The notes below the pieces were generated by a model that saw only the letters and a program-made list of their open reading frames with translations, searched no databases and was not told where the DNA came from. Source: Pontimonas sp. (GTDB lineage: Bacteria; Actinomycetota; Actinomycetes; Actinomycetales; Microbacteriaceae). Taken from it: a DNA stretch of 10,641 bases. Shown piece by piece: positions 1 through 5,388 of the stretch (its first letter is position 1; every line of letters starts with the position of its first letter). The stretch is taken from assembly GCA_017852615.1 (NCBI GenBank), contig JAFMKX010000037.1, positions 1 through 10,641 on the forward strand, given 5' to 3'. Position numbers and translations under genes: made by a program.

Positions 1-55
1 GAACCCCCAACCCTTTCCTTAGGACGGAACTGCTCTTCCATTGAGCTACAGAGGC
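1..55 (-). tRNA. tRNA-Arg(CCT), 3' end cut by window edge
   Basis: Read on the minus strand, the sequence folds as a tRNA. The acceptor 5' strand GCCTCTG lies at 55-49, followed by TA. The D-stem GCTC/GAGC is at 46-43 and 35-32. The anticodon stem is at 30-26 and 18-14 around the loop GTCCTAA, a five-base variable region follows, and the T-stem strand GGGGG leads into TTC at the window edge. The anticodon CCT (complement at 21-23) has T33 before it and A37 after it, so it decodes the rare arginine codon AGG. The first pair of the anticodon stem (G27-A43) is mismatched. The 3' part of the T-arm, the 3' acceptor strand and the discriminator base lie outside the window, so acceptor pairing cannot be checked. 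Confidence 0.9.
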
Positions 56-66
56 TAGTGGGGAGC

Positions 67-72
67 AGTCTA
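67..72 (-). promoter_or_regulatory. Candidate -10 element of the tRNA-Arg gene
   Basis: The minus strand reads TAGACT at 72-67, fitting the actinobacterial TANNNT -10 pattern. Transcription would start near base 60, about five bases before the mature tRNA 5' end at 55, which is a usual distance. No good -35 hexamer is seen 16-18 bases upstream, so this rests on the -10 and its position alone. Confidence 0.35.
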
Positions 73-107
73 CCGAGAGGACCTCGGCACTGGTGACTCT
101 GCCTGTG

Positions 108-136
108 ATGACACCGTCGCTGGTGGTGGCTAGGGT
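108..136 (+). promoter_or_regulatory. Promoter of the glycosyltransferase gene, probably leaderless
   Basis: A -35 hexamer ATGACA at 108-113 (five of six matches to TTGACA) is separated by 17 bases from a -10 hexamer TAGGGT at 131-136. Six bases follow, then the GTG start codon at 143. This spacing puts the transcription start at or next to the start codon, so the mRNA would lack a 5' leader. The bases just before GTG hold no convincing ribosome-binding site, which agrees with this. Confidence 0.6.
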
Positions 137-142
137 TTTGCC

Positions 143-1354
143 GTGAAGATTTTTTTGGCAGCACTAGGGTCCCGGGGGGATAACGAACCTTTCCGCGCTC
201 TGGCCCTCGAAGCTGCTTCAGCTGGGCATGAGGTGTATTTCGCTCACACCCGAGACATTGCGTTTAGCCCTGACGCGGTTTATACCGAAATCGAGCTTCC
301 CGGCTCCATGGAAGACATCGTCGCGACACAGGGACTCTCGATGGTTAAGGCCCTGGCCAACTACTCCCGGGTCATGAAACCCCTGATGGAGGGCATCTAC
401 CGCGAAACCACCCGCCAGATTCGGGCTCTCAAGCCTGATGTGGTGGTCTATCACCCCAAGATTTTGACGGCCGCTACCGCAGCCCATTCCGTGGGAGCCA
501 TCGCTGTGCTCGCCGAGATGGTCCCGATGATGACCCCCACCTCAGAATTTCCCGCTGCGGGATTGCCCACCTGGCTTCCCTCGCGATACAACCACGCTAG
601 TTACCGCCTGATCCAAGCAGGGGTCAACGCCTTGGGTTCACCGGGTGTCGCCCTGGCCAAAGAACTCGGTGTGATTCGATCAGAGCACGATATTTCCCTT
701 ATCCCGGTAAGCCCCACTCTGGTGGCCCGACCAGCAGACTGGCCCGACTACGCGGCGATTACCGGATGGTGGTCGATTCCCGACCACGGAGAGATCGACG
801 ATGAACTGGCACAGTTTCTGGACGTCGGTCCAGTGCTCTATGCCGGTTTTGGGTCGATGCGAGACAACCACGGTTTAGCTCGAGCGGACGCTATTGTCTC
901 GGCGGCCAGGCTGCTGGGGATGAAGACGCTGTTGGTCACAGGCTGGGGTGGTCTAGTGCCCACACCCGATCACATGGTCTCACCCGATGTGGTGGTGCGC
1001 GAATCAGTACCACACTCGCTGGTTCTGCCCCGAGTAGACGCCGCCCTCCATCACGGTGGTGCTGGCACCACCCATGCCATGATCCGCTCGGGAACACCGA
1101 GCGTGATTATGCCCTTTATCGCGGATCAACCATGGTGGGCAGCACGGCTGAAGGAAAAAGGTGTGGGCGGCCCGACGCTGAGTCGACGAACGACCAATCC
1201 CCATGCCATCGTGGCCGCCATTACCCAGGCTCGATCATTATCCGAAGCCATCGAATTCGCCGCCGGGGAAATGGACCACGAAGATGGCCTTGCCACCGCC
1301 CTGGATATTCTCGAGCAGGCCGAGCAAGGGGTCTTCCCCTTCAAACCCGCTTAG
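143..1354 (+). CDS. GT1-family (UGT/MGT-like) glycosyltransferase
   Basis: A 403-residue protein of the usual length for the GT1/GT28-like fold, which transfers a sugar from a nucleotide-sugar donor to a small or lipid acceptor. The N-terminus carries LGSRGDNEP (about residues 8-16), the glycine-rich loop typical of sterol-, macrolide- and carotenoid-type glucosyltransferases (GSRGDVQP in relatives). The C-terminal half holds the donor-binding signature HHGGAGTT (303-310), followed by GTPSVIMPFIADQPWWA, which contains the family's conserved P-F-x-x-D-Q. No signal peptide or membrane segment is seen, so it should be cytosolic, possibly membrane-associated. The GTG start is chosen because MKIFLAALGSRGD is where family members begin. 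It stands alone and converges on the HNH gene with overlapping stops. The family call is firm; donor and acceptor cannot be read from the sequence. Confidence 0.88.
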   Translation: MKIFLAALGSRGDNEPFRALALEAASAGHEVYFAHTRDIAFSPDAVYTEIELPGSMEDIVATQGLSMVKALANYSRVMKPLMEGIYRETTRQIRALKPDVVVYHPKILTAATAAHSVGAIAVLAEMVPMMTPTSEFPAAGLPTWLPSRYNHASYRLIQAGVNALGSPGVALAKELGVIRSEHDISLIPVSPTLVARPADWPDYAAITGWWSIPDHGEIDDELAQFLDVGPVLYAGFGSMRDNHGLARADAIVSAARLLGMKTLLVTGWGGLVPTPDHMVSPDVVVRESVPHSLVLPRVDAALHHGGAGTTHAMIRSGTPSVIMPFIADQPWWAARLKEKGVGGPTLSRRTTNPHAIVAAITQARSLSEAIEFAAGEMDHEDGLATALDILEQAEQGVFPFKPA

Positions 1355-1890
1355 GCTGCGGCGAGATAGCCTTCCCAGTGAGGTTGAGGGCGCTCAATAC
1401 CGCGCACCAGCCACGCGCTGCCATACGGGGTTTTGGGCTCGCTGAGCAGCCTCCAGCCCATTTCTTGAGGGGTTCTATCTCCCTTGATGTTGTTGCACTT
1501 GAGACAACACGCCACGAGGTTCTCCCAGGCGTCCATGCCTCCCCGTGATCGGGGCAGGACGTGGTCGATGGTGGTGGCGGAGTTCCCGCAATAAGCACAG
1601 CGGTGGGAATCACGCCGCAAAACCCCCCGGCGCGACACGGGGATGTGGCGATTGTGGGGCATCTTGACGTAGCGTGTGAGCACGATGACCGAGGGCCTCT
1701 CCCAGGTCCCCTCCACACTGCGCACCGGGTGGGCATCATCGCCTTCGACCATGATGGCCCGCCCATTCATCACCAGCACGAGCGCTCGCCTAAAGGAGAC
1801 CACCGAGAGTGGTTCATAACCAGCGTTGAGCACCAGAGTGCGAGAACCCGACGTAGACACCGTCTCGGGCGCAGCCGTCACCGGGTTCAT
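1351..1890 (-). CDS. HNH endonuclease domain protein
   Basis: A 179-residue protein with a zinc-stabilised HNH (beta-beta-alpha-metal) nuclease domain in its C-terminal half. C98-x-x-C101 is followed by DH (D109, catalytic-type H110) in IDHVLPRSRGG, then N124 in ENLVACC, then the second zinc pair C129-x-x-C132 and N133/N134 in KCNNIKG. The N-terminal region (about 17-85) has the VLNAGYEPLSVVSFRRAL motif found in a widespread family of solitary actinobacterial and cyanobacterial HNH proteins. These metal-dependent nucleases have poorly known roles; nothing here points to a mobile intron, intein or restriction partner. The start at 1890 is preferred because GAGGT lies seven bases upstream; an in-frame GTG at 1899 would add MAL and lacks a site. 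Its TAA shares bases with the TAG of the convergent glycosyltransferase gene. Confidence 0.88.
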   Translation of the reverse strand: MNPVTAAPETVSTSGSRTLVLNAGYEPLSVVSFRRALVLVMNGRAIMVEGDDAHPVRSVEGTWERPSVIVLTRYVKMPHNRHIPVSRRGVLRRDSHRCAYCGNSATTIDHVLPRSRGGMDAWENLVACCLKCNNIKGDRTPQEMGWRLLSEPKTPYGSAWLVRGIERPQPHWEGYLAAA

Positions 1891-2057
1891 CAGCGCCACC
1901 TCGCCAGATTCGGGCCGTTAACACAAAAGACACCATCGAAACTCGATGGTGTCGCAGCGGTGCCGGCCTCTAGACAGACAACACAGGGCTCTGTGGAGAC
2001 TTGTATCCGAAAGTGAGCGCGCACATCCCGAGGGCGTATGCGTGCACTCTCAGTCAT
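1890..2057 (-). CDS. Possible 55-residue ORF upstream of the HNH gene (doubtful)
   Basis: An ATG at 2057 preceded by AGGGGG at seven bases opens a 55-codon frame. Its TGA overlaps the HNH start as TGATG, the arrangement expected for translational coupling. The peptide begins MTESARIRPRDVRAHF and contains a C-V-V-C pair. Against it: it matches no family I know, it uses two ATA codons and a CTA codon that are scarce in the neighbouring genes, and a strong terminator-like hairpin lies inside the frame. It may be a leader peptide, chance, or the 5' part of an RNA gene. Confidence 0.2.
   Translation of the reverse strand: MTESARIRPRDVRAHFRIQVSTEPCVVCLEAGTAATPSSFDGVFCVNGPNLARWR
1920..1953 (-). terminator. 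Intrinsic terminator, minus strand
   Basis: A perfect 11-base-pair inverted repeat, GACACCATCGA (1929-1939) and TCGATGGTGTC (1943-1953), encloses a three-base loop. On the minus strand it is followed directly by TTTTGTGTT (1928-1920), the layout of a Rho-independent terminator. The plus-strand side has no T-run, so it acts in the minus direction. It lies about 190 bases beyond the dtxR stop and 30 bases before the HNH start. It could end a long dtxR transcript, end a small RNA, or act as an attenuator before the HNH gene. Confidence 0.72.
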
Positions 2058-2141
2058 GGCGAAACCCCCTGGTATGGCGGGTAAACAATGACTCCACGAT
2101 AACCCGAGGGTTATTCGGGGGCTGGAAACGGCGCGCCGACA
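1954..2141 (-). ncRNA. Structured gap between dtxR and its terminator, candidate small RNA or long 3' UTR
   Basis: This stretch has no convincing gene but is rich in minus-strand hairpins. The strongest pairs 2049-2038 with 2026-2015: 12 positions, one mismatch, two G-U pairs and an 11-base loop. A second pairs CACAG (1995-1991) with CTGTG (1986-1982). A third, weaker one pairs ATAACCC (2099-2105) with GGGTTAT (2108-2114). The terminator at 1920-1953 follows. A TATCGT hexamer on the minus strand (2101-2096) could be a -10. I recognise no Rfam family in it. A stable 3' UTR of dtxR explains it equally well. Confidence 0.3.
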
Positions 2142-2828
2142 CTACTGCGCGAGATACAGGTGGTGAGCGATCTCGGTGGATACCCTCACGCTCTCGCCCG
2201 CGGGCTGTGCCGCGAACTCATAGGTGTCGCCATCGCGAGACACCGTGACGGTGGCACCCGGGATCACCCCGGCGCTATGCAATCGCGCCAACAGGTCGGA
2301 ATCAAACTGGGCAGGCTCCCCCAGACGTCGCAACACTCCTACGCGCTCTCCGTCAGTCACAAAATCCGTGGCGCGAACAACTCCAACGAGAAATCCTTCG
2401 GCGGCTACTCCGCCAAGTTCTTCCAGCGCGGGAATCGGGTTGCCATAGGGAGACTCGGTGGGGGAATCCAGCAGGGCAATAATCTTGCGCTCAACGTGTT
2501 CACTCATCACGTGTTCCCAGCGACATGCTTCGTCATGCACGAGTGACCACTCGAGGCCAATGACATCGGCGAGCAACCGCTCCGCTAATCGATGCTTTCT
2601 CGTCACCTCGATTGCTTTTTTGCGACCAAGCTTTGTCAGGGACAGTTGGCGATCAGCTTCGACCACCAGGAGCCCATCGCGTTCCATCCGAGCCACCGTT
2701 TGGGACACTGTTGGACCCGAATGGTTGAGACGCTCAGAAATACGAGCTCGAAAAGGGGGAATACCCTCTTCTTCTAGATCGACGATGGTGCGCAGATACA
2801 TCTCTGTCGTATCGACAAGATCGGTCAT
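2142..2828 (-). CDS. dtxR: DtxR/IdeR-family iron-dependent transcriptional repressor
   Basis: A 228-residue metal-dependent DNA-binding repressor, close in length to Corynebacterium DtxR (226). Starting at the ATG at 2828 makes the N-terminus MTDLVDTTEMYLRT, so metal ligands fall at DtxR numbering: M10, C102, E105 and H106 for the primary site, and H79, E83 and H98 for the ancillary site. The E-x-x-Q pair of the third domain is at 171/174, one residue later. Cys at 102 argues for Fe(II) sensing (IdeR/DtxR) rather than Mn(II) sensing (MntR). The winged helix-turn-helix covers about residues 1-73, with SGPTVSQTVARMERDGL as recognition region, then the dimer/metal domain to about 140 and an SH3-like FeoA domain at the C-terminus. 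AGGA eight bases upstream supports this start over an ATG at 2837. A DtxR-box-like sequence over its promoter suggests autoregulation. Divergent from serC. Confidence 0.95.
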   Translation of the reverse strand: MTDLVDTTEMYLRTIVDLEEEGIPPFRARISERLNHSGPTVSQTVARMERDGLLVVEADRQLSLTKLGRKKAIEVTRKHRLAERLLADVIGLEWSLVHDEACRWEHVMSEHVERKIIALLDSPTESPYGNPIPALEELGGVAAEGFLVGVVRATDFVTDGERVGVLRRLGEPAQFDSDLLARLHSAGVIPGATVTVSRDGDTYEFAAQPAGESVRVSTEIAHHLYLAQ

Positions 2829-2849
2829 GACTACCATCCTGGGCGCGGC

Positions 2850-2855
2850 AACTTA
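2850..2855 (-). promoter_or_regulatory. Candidate -10 element of dtxR
   Basis: The minus strand reads TAAGTT at 2855-2850, matching TANNNT. Transcription would start near 2843, giving a leader of about 15 bases that includes the AGGATGG ribosome-binding site. No good -35 is visible. The hexamer overlaps the left edge of the DtxR-box-like sequence, as expected for a repressor-controlled promoter. Confidence 0.35.
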
Positions 2856-2871
2856 GGTGAGGCTTAGCTTA
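2853..2871. promoter_or_regulatory. DtxR/IdeR box-like operator
   Basis: TTAGGTGAGGCTTAGCTTA matches the 19-base DtxR/IdeR consensus TTAGGTTAGGCTAACCTAA at 15 of 19 positions by eye. A second half-site, CTTACCTA at 2868-2875, forms a wider inverted repeat with TAGGTGAG at 2854-2861 (one mismatch), so two overlapping registers may be bound. It lies in the dtxR-serC divergent region, overlaps the candidate dtxR -10, and ends about 17 bases before the serC -35. Self-repression of dtxR under iron-replete conditions is therefore the likeliest effect. Confidence 0.6.
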
Positions 2872-2887
2872 CCTACCCCGGGTGGCA

Positions 2888-2917
2888 TTGGGCTGGGGTC
2901 ATTCCAGCGCCTAGAAT
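2888..2917 (+). promoter_or_regulatory. Promoter of serC, probably leaderless
   Basis: TTGGGC at 2888-2893 (-35) is followed after 18 bases by TAGAAT at 2912-2917 (-10). Six bases later comes the ATG at 2924, so transcription should begin at or beside the start codon. No purine-rich ribosome-binding site precedes the ATG, consistent with a leaderless mRNA. Confidence 0.65.
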
Positions 2918-2923
2918 TTAGCC

Positions 2924-4036
2924 ATGGCCACGCTCACAATTCCCTCTCATCTCCTGCCCGCCGATGGCAGATTTGGTGCCGGTCCCTCACGGGTGAGCAC
3001 ACAGCAGCTTGACCACCTCATGGCCCACGCCGACATCTTGGGCACCTCCCACCGGCAAGCGCCGGTGAAGGATTTAGTGGCTCGGGTTCAAGCAGGGTTG
3101 GCAGACTTCTTCCGCCTTCCCCAGGGATATGAAGTGGTCTTAGGCAATGGCGGGTCCACGGCATTTTGGGACATCGCTTCGGTCAGCTTGGCCCGGCACA
3201 GAAGTGCGCACAGTGTGTGTGGTGAATTTAGCTCCAAGTGCGCCCAGGCGCACACCACACCGTGGCTAGAAAAACCCCACGTCGTCCAGGCTGAGCCGGG
3301 AACACTCGGGGTGCTCGAAGCGGTGGCTGGGGTGGATGTGTACGCCTTTGCCCACAATGAGACCTCCACAGGTGTGTCCTCCCCGGTGGTGCGCGTTGCC
3401 GGTGCTGATGAGGGATCCCTCATGCTTGTGGATGCCACGAGTGCAGCAGGTGGTATCGACTTCGATGTGACGCAGACCGATGCCTATTACTTTGCCCCGC
3501 AAAAAAACTTTGCCAGTGATGGCGGTCTGTGGTGCGCCCTGCTCTCGCCTGCCGCTATCGCCCGCACGCAGGAAATCGCTGACTCAGAACGCTATATCCC
3601 AGACTTTTTGAGCTTGAGTGCGGCAATCGATAATTCCCGATTGCACCAAACGCTCAACACCCCTGCCCTGACGACACTGTTGCTCATGGAAGCCCAGCTC
3701 GATGACATGCGAGCGCGTGGTGGACTGAGCGCTACTGCTGAGCACTGCGCCCAGTCCTCCACCATGCTCTATGACTGGGCCCTGGCACACGAAGCACTAA
3801 CCCCGTTTGTGGAAAATCCTGACCACCGCTCCCCTGTGGTGGTCACCCTCGATGTGGATGACTCACTCGATGCCAGTGCACTCACGTCCGTGTTGCGCGA
3901 TAACGGCATTGTCGACACCGAGCCCTATCGAAAGCTTGGGCGCAATCAGATTCGGATTGCCACCTTCGCCGGTGTCCCACACAGCGATATTGAAGCACTC
4001 ATCGCCTGCATCGATTACGTCCTAGAGCAGCTCTAA
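2924..4036 (+). CDS. serC: Phosphoserine aminotransferase (SerC)
   Basis: A 370-residue PLP-dependent class V aminotransferase that converts 3-phosphohydroxypyruvate and glutamate to phosphoserine and 2-oxoglutarate, the second step of serine synthesis, in the cytosol. The N-terminus, with LLPADGRFGAGPSRV (residues 10-24) and ILGTSHRQAPVK, is typical of the actinobacterial (mycobacterial-type) SerC branch. GNGGSTAFWD carries the cofactor-phosphate-binding stretch, LVDATSAAGG holds the aspartate that contacts the PLP ring nitrogen, and YFAPQKNFASDGG places the Schiff-base lysine at K194. The C-terminal small domain ends with RIATFAGV and EALIACIDYVLEQL. Length is normal and no key residue is missing. 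It is a single gene with its own promoter, divergent from dtxR and convergent with the DUF3027 gene, an arrangement also known around mycobacterial serC. Confidence 0.95.
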   Translation: MATLTIPSHLLPADGRFGAGPSRVSTQQLDHLMAHADILGTSHRQAPVKDLVARVQAGLADFFRLPQGYEVVLGNGGSTAFWDIASVSLARHRSAHSVCGEFSSKCAQAHTTPWLEKPHVVQAEPGTLGVLEAVAGVDVYAFAHNETSTGVSSPVVRVAGADEGSLMLVDATSAAGGIDFDVTQTDAYYFAPQKNFASDGGLWCALLSPAAIARTQEIADSERYIPDFLSLSAAIDNSRLHQTLNTPALTTLLLMEAQLDDMRARGGLSATAEHCAQSSTMLYDWALAHEALTPFVENPDHRSPVVVTLDVDDSLDASALTSVLRDNGIVDTEPYRKLGRNQIRIATFAGVPHSDIEALIACIDYVLEQL

Positions 4037-4057
4037 ACAGCTGGCCTGGGCACTGAG

Positions 4058-4102
4058 ATTTCAGCGCCGAGGTTTATCGCGCTGAGGTTCTTAGCGCTCT
4101 GA
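4058..4102. repeat. Imperfect 15-base triplication with hairpin between convergent genes
   Basis: Three diverged 15-base units lie end to end at 4058-4072, 4073-4087 and 4088-4102, all centred on a GCGC core; the first two also share a following GAGG. Within them, GCGCTGAG (4079-4086) pairs with CTTAGCGC (4090-4097) around a GTT loop, with one G-T pair. The hairpin covers the DUF3027 stop codon and may slow or end transcription from either side, but neither flank has a real T-run. Confidence 0.35.
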
Positions 4103-4675
4103 ATCTTCGGGCTCAGGATCGTCGAACCCGGGTGCTTCGAGCTGATCCATATCGACATGATCAAACACGTCATTGGGTTCACCGGGAACTTCAAGGGCTG
4201 CGGGATCTAAATCGAGGTCTAACTGATCGATGTCGATGCCATCCACGTCGCCGTCAAAGTCGTCATCCTCATCCTCGTCATCACTGTCATCGGAGGAATC
4301 GTGGTCCTCAGTCTTGGCTTGATCGAGTTCTTTTTCGGCCACCAAATAATCTTCCAGGCGATCCGCCCAGGGAACCCACGGCGGTGAGAGCAGGGCGCCG
4401 TCTCCGGGGAGAAGTTCCAGTTCTAAGACCGAGGGGTCGATACCGGGTAGATCGCTCAGTGTGATGGTCCAGGTCCACCCCGGGTACCCAGCCAGGGTGC
4501 AGGGATACGATACATCGACCACGCCCTCTTTTCTGGTCACCTGTGCCACGTCCGTGAACGTGTCCGGTTGGGTGATTTCCACCAGAGCCACCCGGGCTAG
4601 GGCAATCATGTCCTGCTCGGTATGGCCGGGAGGTTCGGCTCCCTTGGGTGGCTTAGTCGCTGCTTTCCTAGGCAT
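4091..4675 (-). CDS. DUF3027 family protein with long acidic tail
   Basis: A 194-residue protein of the actinobacterial DUF3027 family, whose function I do not know. The recognisable core runs from about residue 20 to 116: EQDMIALARVALVEI, GYPGWTWTITLS, then VLELELLPGDGALLSPPWVPWADRL, the family hallmark ending in WVPWA-RL. From about 118 to 194 the protein is almost wholly acidic and probably disordered, with runs of D and E and a D-G-D-V-D-G-I-D-I-D stretch near 141-150. The N-terminus is basic (MPRKAATKPPK). The ATG at 4675 is preferred over TTG at 4678; GGAAG lies seven bases upstream. The first eight bases overlap the end of the csp gene, which suggests co-transcription and translational coupling. 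A location between serC and a cold-shock gene is typical for this family. Cytosolic: no signal peptide or membrane segment. Confidence 0.85.
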   Translation of the reverse strand: MPRKAATKPPKGAEPPGHTEQDMIALARVALVEITQPDTFTDVAQVTRKEGVVDVSYPCTLAGYPGWTWTITLSDLPGIDPSVLELELLPGDGALLSPPWVPWADRLEDYLVAEKELDQAKTEDHDSSDDSDDEDEDDDFDGDVDGIDIDQLDLDLDPAALEVPGEPNDVFDHVDMDQLEAPGFDDPEPEDSER

Positions 4676-5042
4676 CAAATTCTTCCGCTACCTTGCGCAA
4701 GAGAGCCGCAATCTTTTTGGCGTGGGCATCTTCGGGATAACGGCCCCGGCGCAAATCACCGCTGGTGCGGTCTAGGAGCTTGAGAAGATCTTCGACGATG
4801 ATCGCCATATCTTCAGCACCTTTGCGACCAAAGCGAGTGTTGGGGGTATCGAGAACACGAACGCTCAACGCCTGAGCGCCACGCTTGCCCTCCGCCACAC
4901 CAAATTCCACTCGGGACCCGGGCTTGACGACGTCACCCGGTGTCAGTGCCGAGGCGTGCAGGAAAACCTCTTCGCCGTCATCGCTTTGGATGAAACCGAA
5001 ACCTTTGTCGTTGTCGTAGAACTTAACCTTGCCGCTGGGCAT
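4668..5042 (-). CDS. csp: Cold-shock domain protein with C-terminal extension
   Basis: A 124-residue protein with an N-terminal cold-shock (OB-fold) domain, about residues 1-67, that binds single-stranded RNA or DNA. The RNP1 motif KGFGFI is at 13-18 and RNP2 VFLH at 26-29, and the start GKVKFYDNDKGFG is classic. Residues 68-124 form a charged, helical-looking extension (DMAIIVEDLLKLLDR and AKKIAALLRKVAEEF) absent from the 65-70-residue CspA-type proteins but seen in long actinobacterial cold-shock proteins. It probably acts as an RNA chaperone or antiterminator; the role of the extension is unknown. The ATG at 5042 has AAAGGA six bases upstream. It is the first gene of a csp-DUF3027 pair and is divergent from the small membrane protein gene. 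Confidence 0.93.
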   Translation of the reverse strand: MPSGKVKFYDNDKGFGFIQSDDGEEVFLHASALTPGDVVKPGSRVEFGVAEGKRGAQALSVRVLDTPNTRFGRKGAEDMAIIVEDLLKLLDRTSGDLRRGRYPEDAHAKKIAALLRKVAEEFDA

Positions 5043-5085
5043 GGCGGGTCCTTTCTGTTGCTCTAGCGCGAATTACGCCACTGGC

Positions 5086-5115
5086 AGGATACCGCGTTGG
5101 CGCAGTCGATATCCT
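5086..5115. promoter_or_regulatory. Divergent promoter pair with mirrored TATCCT elements
   Basis: TATCCT occurs on the plus strand at 5110-5115, six bases before the small membrane protein ATG at 5122, and on the minus strand at 5091-5086, about 44 bases before the csp start. Each fits a -10 element for its own gene. Together they form an AGGATA...TATCCT inverted repeat with 18 bases between, so each -10 lies where the other promoter's -35 would be. No canonical -35 is seen, and a shared operator is a second possibility. Confidence 0.4.
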
Positions 5116-5121
5116 GGTGGG

Positions 5122-5388
5122 ATGGTTTCTTCTGAATCTTCGTCCCCGTCTCGCCTCGAGAGAATTCTTGCGGCCGTCATCGGCAGTGTCATTGGTCTGA
5201 GCATTCTCGCCTTTCTCGCGATTATCATCGCGAGTTGGCAGGGCTTTTCTAGCGAAGATTTTTCGCAAGGCGCCTGGCCGGCGATAACGTTCTTGCCACT
5301 GGTCGGCTTACCGCTAGGTTTCGTGCTCATCATTGTGTTGTTGGTTATCTCCACCCGCCGACGCTCAGGCGGTCATGGCTCTTCCTAG
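5122..5388 (+). CDS. Small two-TM membrane protein
   Basis: An 88-residue protein I cannot assign to a named family. After a short serine-rich N-terminus (MVSSESSSPSRLER) come two hydrophobic helices, at about residues 15-38 (ILAAVIGSVIGLSILAFLAI) and 52-77 (ending GFVLIIVLLVIS). A short polar loop (WQGFSSEDFSQG) joins them and a basic tail (TRRRSGGHGSS) follows. The basic tail suggests both ends are cytoplasmic, with a short outside loop. The ATG at 5122 is chosen because TATCCT ends six bases upstream and the sequence before it does not look coding; it would be leaderless. Its last 14 bases overlap the start of the Helicase_C_3 gene, so the two are probably co-transcribed. Position next to csp and the XPB pair suggests a conserved actinobacterial neighbour, but no function can be inferred. 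Confidence 0.75.
   Translation: MVSSESSSPSRLERILAAVIGSVIGLSILAFLAIIIASWQGFSSEDFSQGAWPAITFLPLVGLPLGFVLIIVLLVISTRRRSGGHGSS

Noticed and set aside
1351..1890. HNH gene as part of a mobile intron, intein, restriction or anti-phage system
   Set aside because: No host-gene split, methyltransferase, integrase, reverse transcriptase or repeat is nearby; the protein fits a solitary chromosomal HNH family among housekeeping genes.
1341..2016. Overlapping ORFs of 138-151 codons on both strands across the HNH gene
   Set aside because: They are other-frame shadows of the HNH and glycosyltransferase genes, with no family motif and arginine/proline-rich composition; the HNH frame has clear catalytic and zinc residues.
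2000..2080. Possible TPP riboswitch, from a CTGAGA motif near a GGGGG run on the minus strand
   Set aside because: The second conserved TPP element (CCTGATCTGG-like) and the expected pairing are absent, and the nearby genes have no link to thiamine.
2142..2856. Plus-strand ORFs of 74-132 codons opposite dtxR
   Set aside because: Serine/arginine-rich antisense shadows of a regulator that matches DtxR residue by residue.
5029..5121. Longer 119-codon version of the small membrane protein
   Set aside because: The extra 31 residues cross the csp start and promoter region, look non-coding in composition, and would leave the -10 at 5110 and ATG at 5122 unexplained.
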